Shown piece after piece: positions 6,582-7,090 of a stretch of 7,090 bases of DNA. This DNA comes from Actinomycetes bacterium. Lineage in GTDB: Bacteria; Actinomycetota; Thermoleophilia; RBG-16-64-13. The stretch covers positions 1 through 7,090 of the forward strand of contig JAKAHF010000108.1 in NCBI GenBank assembly GCA_021815245.1. The letters run 5' to 3'. Within the stretch, counting starts at the first letter, position 1. Every line of letters starts with the position of its first letter. A program made the translations under genes and the position numbers. The notes under the pieces were generated by a model, which saw only the letters and a list, made by a program, of their open reading frames with translations, made no database searches and was not told where the DNA came from.

Positions 6582-7090
6582 GTGACGCACCGGAAGTCGC
6601 GCCCACCACTACTGGCACGCCTACCGGAGCGGACACAGCGGCGTCCGCGCCTGCCGCCTGCGGATGGTCGCGCGAGCAAATGGCCCAGAAGGTCGCCGCC
6701 GACATTCCCGACGGGTCGTACGTCAACCTGGGCATCGGCCTGCCCGAGTTGGTCGCCCAGTTCATCCCCCAAGACCGGGAGTTCCTCTTCCAGACCGAGA
6801 ACGGCCTGCTGGGCATGGGTCCCGCTCCGGCCCCCGGCTGTGAGGACCCCGAGCTGATCAACGCCGGCAAGAAGCCGGTCACCGCCGTGCCCGGGGCGGC
6901 GTTCTTCCACCACGCCGACAGCTTCACCATGATCCGCGGCGGCCATATCGACGTGTGCGTGCTCGGTGCCATGCAGGTGTCGGCGCGAGGCGACCTGGCC
7001 AACTGGTCCACCGGTGAGGCGGGCGCCGTGCCGTCGGTCGGCGGCGCCATGGACCTCGTCGGCGGCGTGAAACGCATCCTGGTCATCAGC
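6578..7090 (+). CDS. pcaJ: 3-oxoadipate/3-oxoacid CoA-transferase, beta subunit (PcaJ-like), 3' truncated by window end
   Basis: The first 171 residues of the beta subunit that carries the catalytic glutamate of family I CoA-transferases; about the last third lies beyond the window. FQTENGLLG (71-79) fits the family I beta-subunit signature, with E74 as the residue expected to form the glutamyl-CoA thioester, and Thr instead of the usual Ser before it. GMGPAPAPG, LINAGKKPVT, GGAFFHHADSF-like (GAAFFHHADSF here), IRGGHID and GDLANW blocks match PcaJ closely from memory. The core begins at GWSREQMAQKVAADIPDG (29-46). It is preceded by about 28 Ala/Thr/Pro-rich residues that PcaJ normally lacks. 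The ATG at 6578 overlaps the alpha-subunit stop as ATGA, with GAGGGG at 6561-6566, which supports this start and translational coupling for 1:1 subunit synthesis. The codon at 6680 (ATG, M35) is a possible but less likely start. Confidence 0.92.
   Translation, partial: MSDAPEVAPTTTGTPTGADTAASAPAACGWSREQMAQKVAADIPDGSYVNLGIGLPELVAQFIPQDREFLFQTENGLLGMGPAPAPGCEDPELINAGKKPVTAVPGAAFFHHADSFTMIRGGHIDVCVLGAMQVSARGDLANWSTGEAGAVPSVGGAMDLVGGVKRILVIS

Noticed and set aside
5874..6590. 238-codon - strand frame
   Set aside because: Antisense to pcaI, which fits the CoA-transferase signature along its full length.

Overview
The window is dense, high-G+C bacterial DNA with every recognisable gene on the + strand. 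Starts are tightly spaced, three of the eight look like GTG, and most have clear GGAGG-type Shine-Dalgarno sequences. There is no rRNA, tRNA, CRISPR array or mobile element. The gene families are bacterial. An actinobacterial lineage, or another high-GC lineage with anaerobic or facultative metabolism, would fit the codon use, the KamA-type radical SAM enzyme and the CoA-transferase pair, but this assignment is weak.

Positions 35-4185 form a five-gene signalling block. In order it holds a PAS-like/HisKA/HATPase histidine kinase, a receiver-GGDEF diguanylate cyclase, a second receiver protein ending in a four-cysteine zinc-ribbon-like tail, a small all-helical protein of unknown family, and a free-standing cobalamin-binding protein. 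The last carries the W-x9-E-H signature of CarH-type adenosylcobalamin photoreceptors but has no DNA-binding domain. The first four genes overlap end to start (4, 7 and 20 bp) and the fifth follows after 12 bp, so they are almost certainly one transcript. The simplest reading is a phosphorelay in which one kinase feeds two paralogous receivers, one of which makes c-di-GMP, with the B12 protein as a candidate ligand or light input.

Positions 4208-7090 are metabolic. A 520-residue lysine-2,3-aminomutase-like (KamA family) radical SAM/PLP enzyme follows the B12 gene by only 22 bp and is therefore probably in the same operon. By eye, its equivalents of the two aspartates that hold the lysine side chain in true KamA are Ala and Thr, so its substrate is probably not lysine. 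After a 100-bp spacer come the two subunits of a family I CoA-transferase most like 3-oxoadipate CoA-transferase PcaI/PcaJ, coupled by an ATGA overlap; the second subunit is cut by the window end.

Taken together, the window may link a sensory/c-di-GMP module to an amino-acid-rearranging radical enzyme and a 3-oxoacid-activating transferase. Two points deserve most attention: a possible B12-based sensor acting through two-component proteins instead of DNA binding, and a KamA-like aminomutase of unassigned substrate beside a PcaIJ-like transferase. Both are inferences from motifs and gene order.
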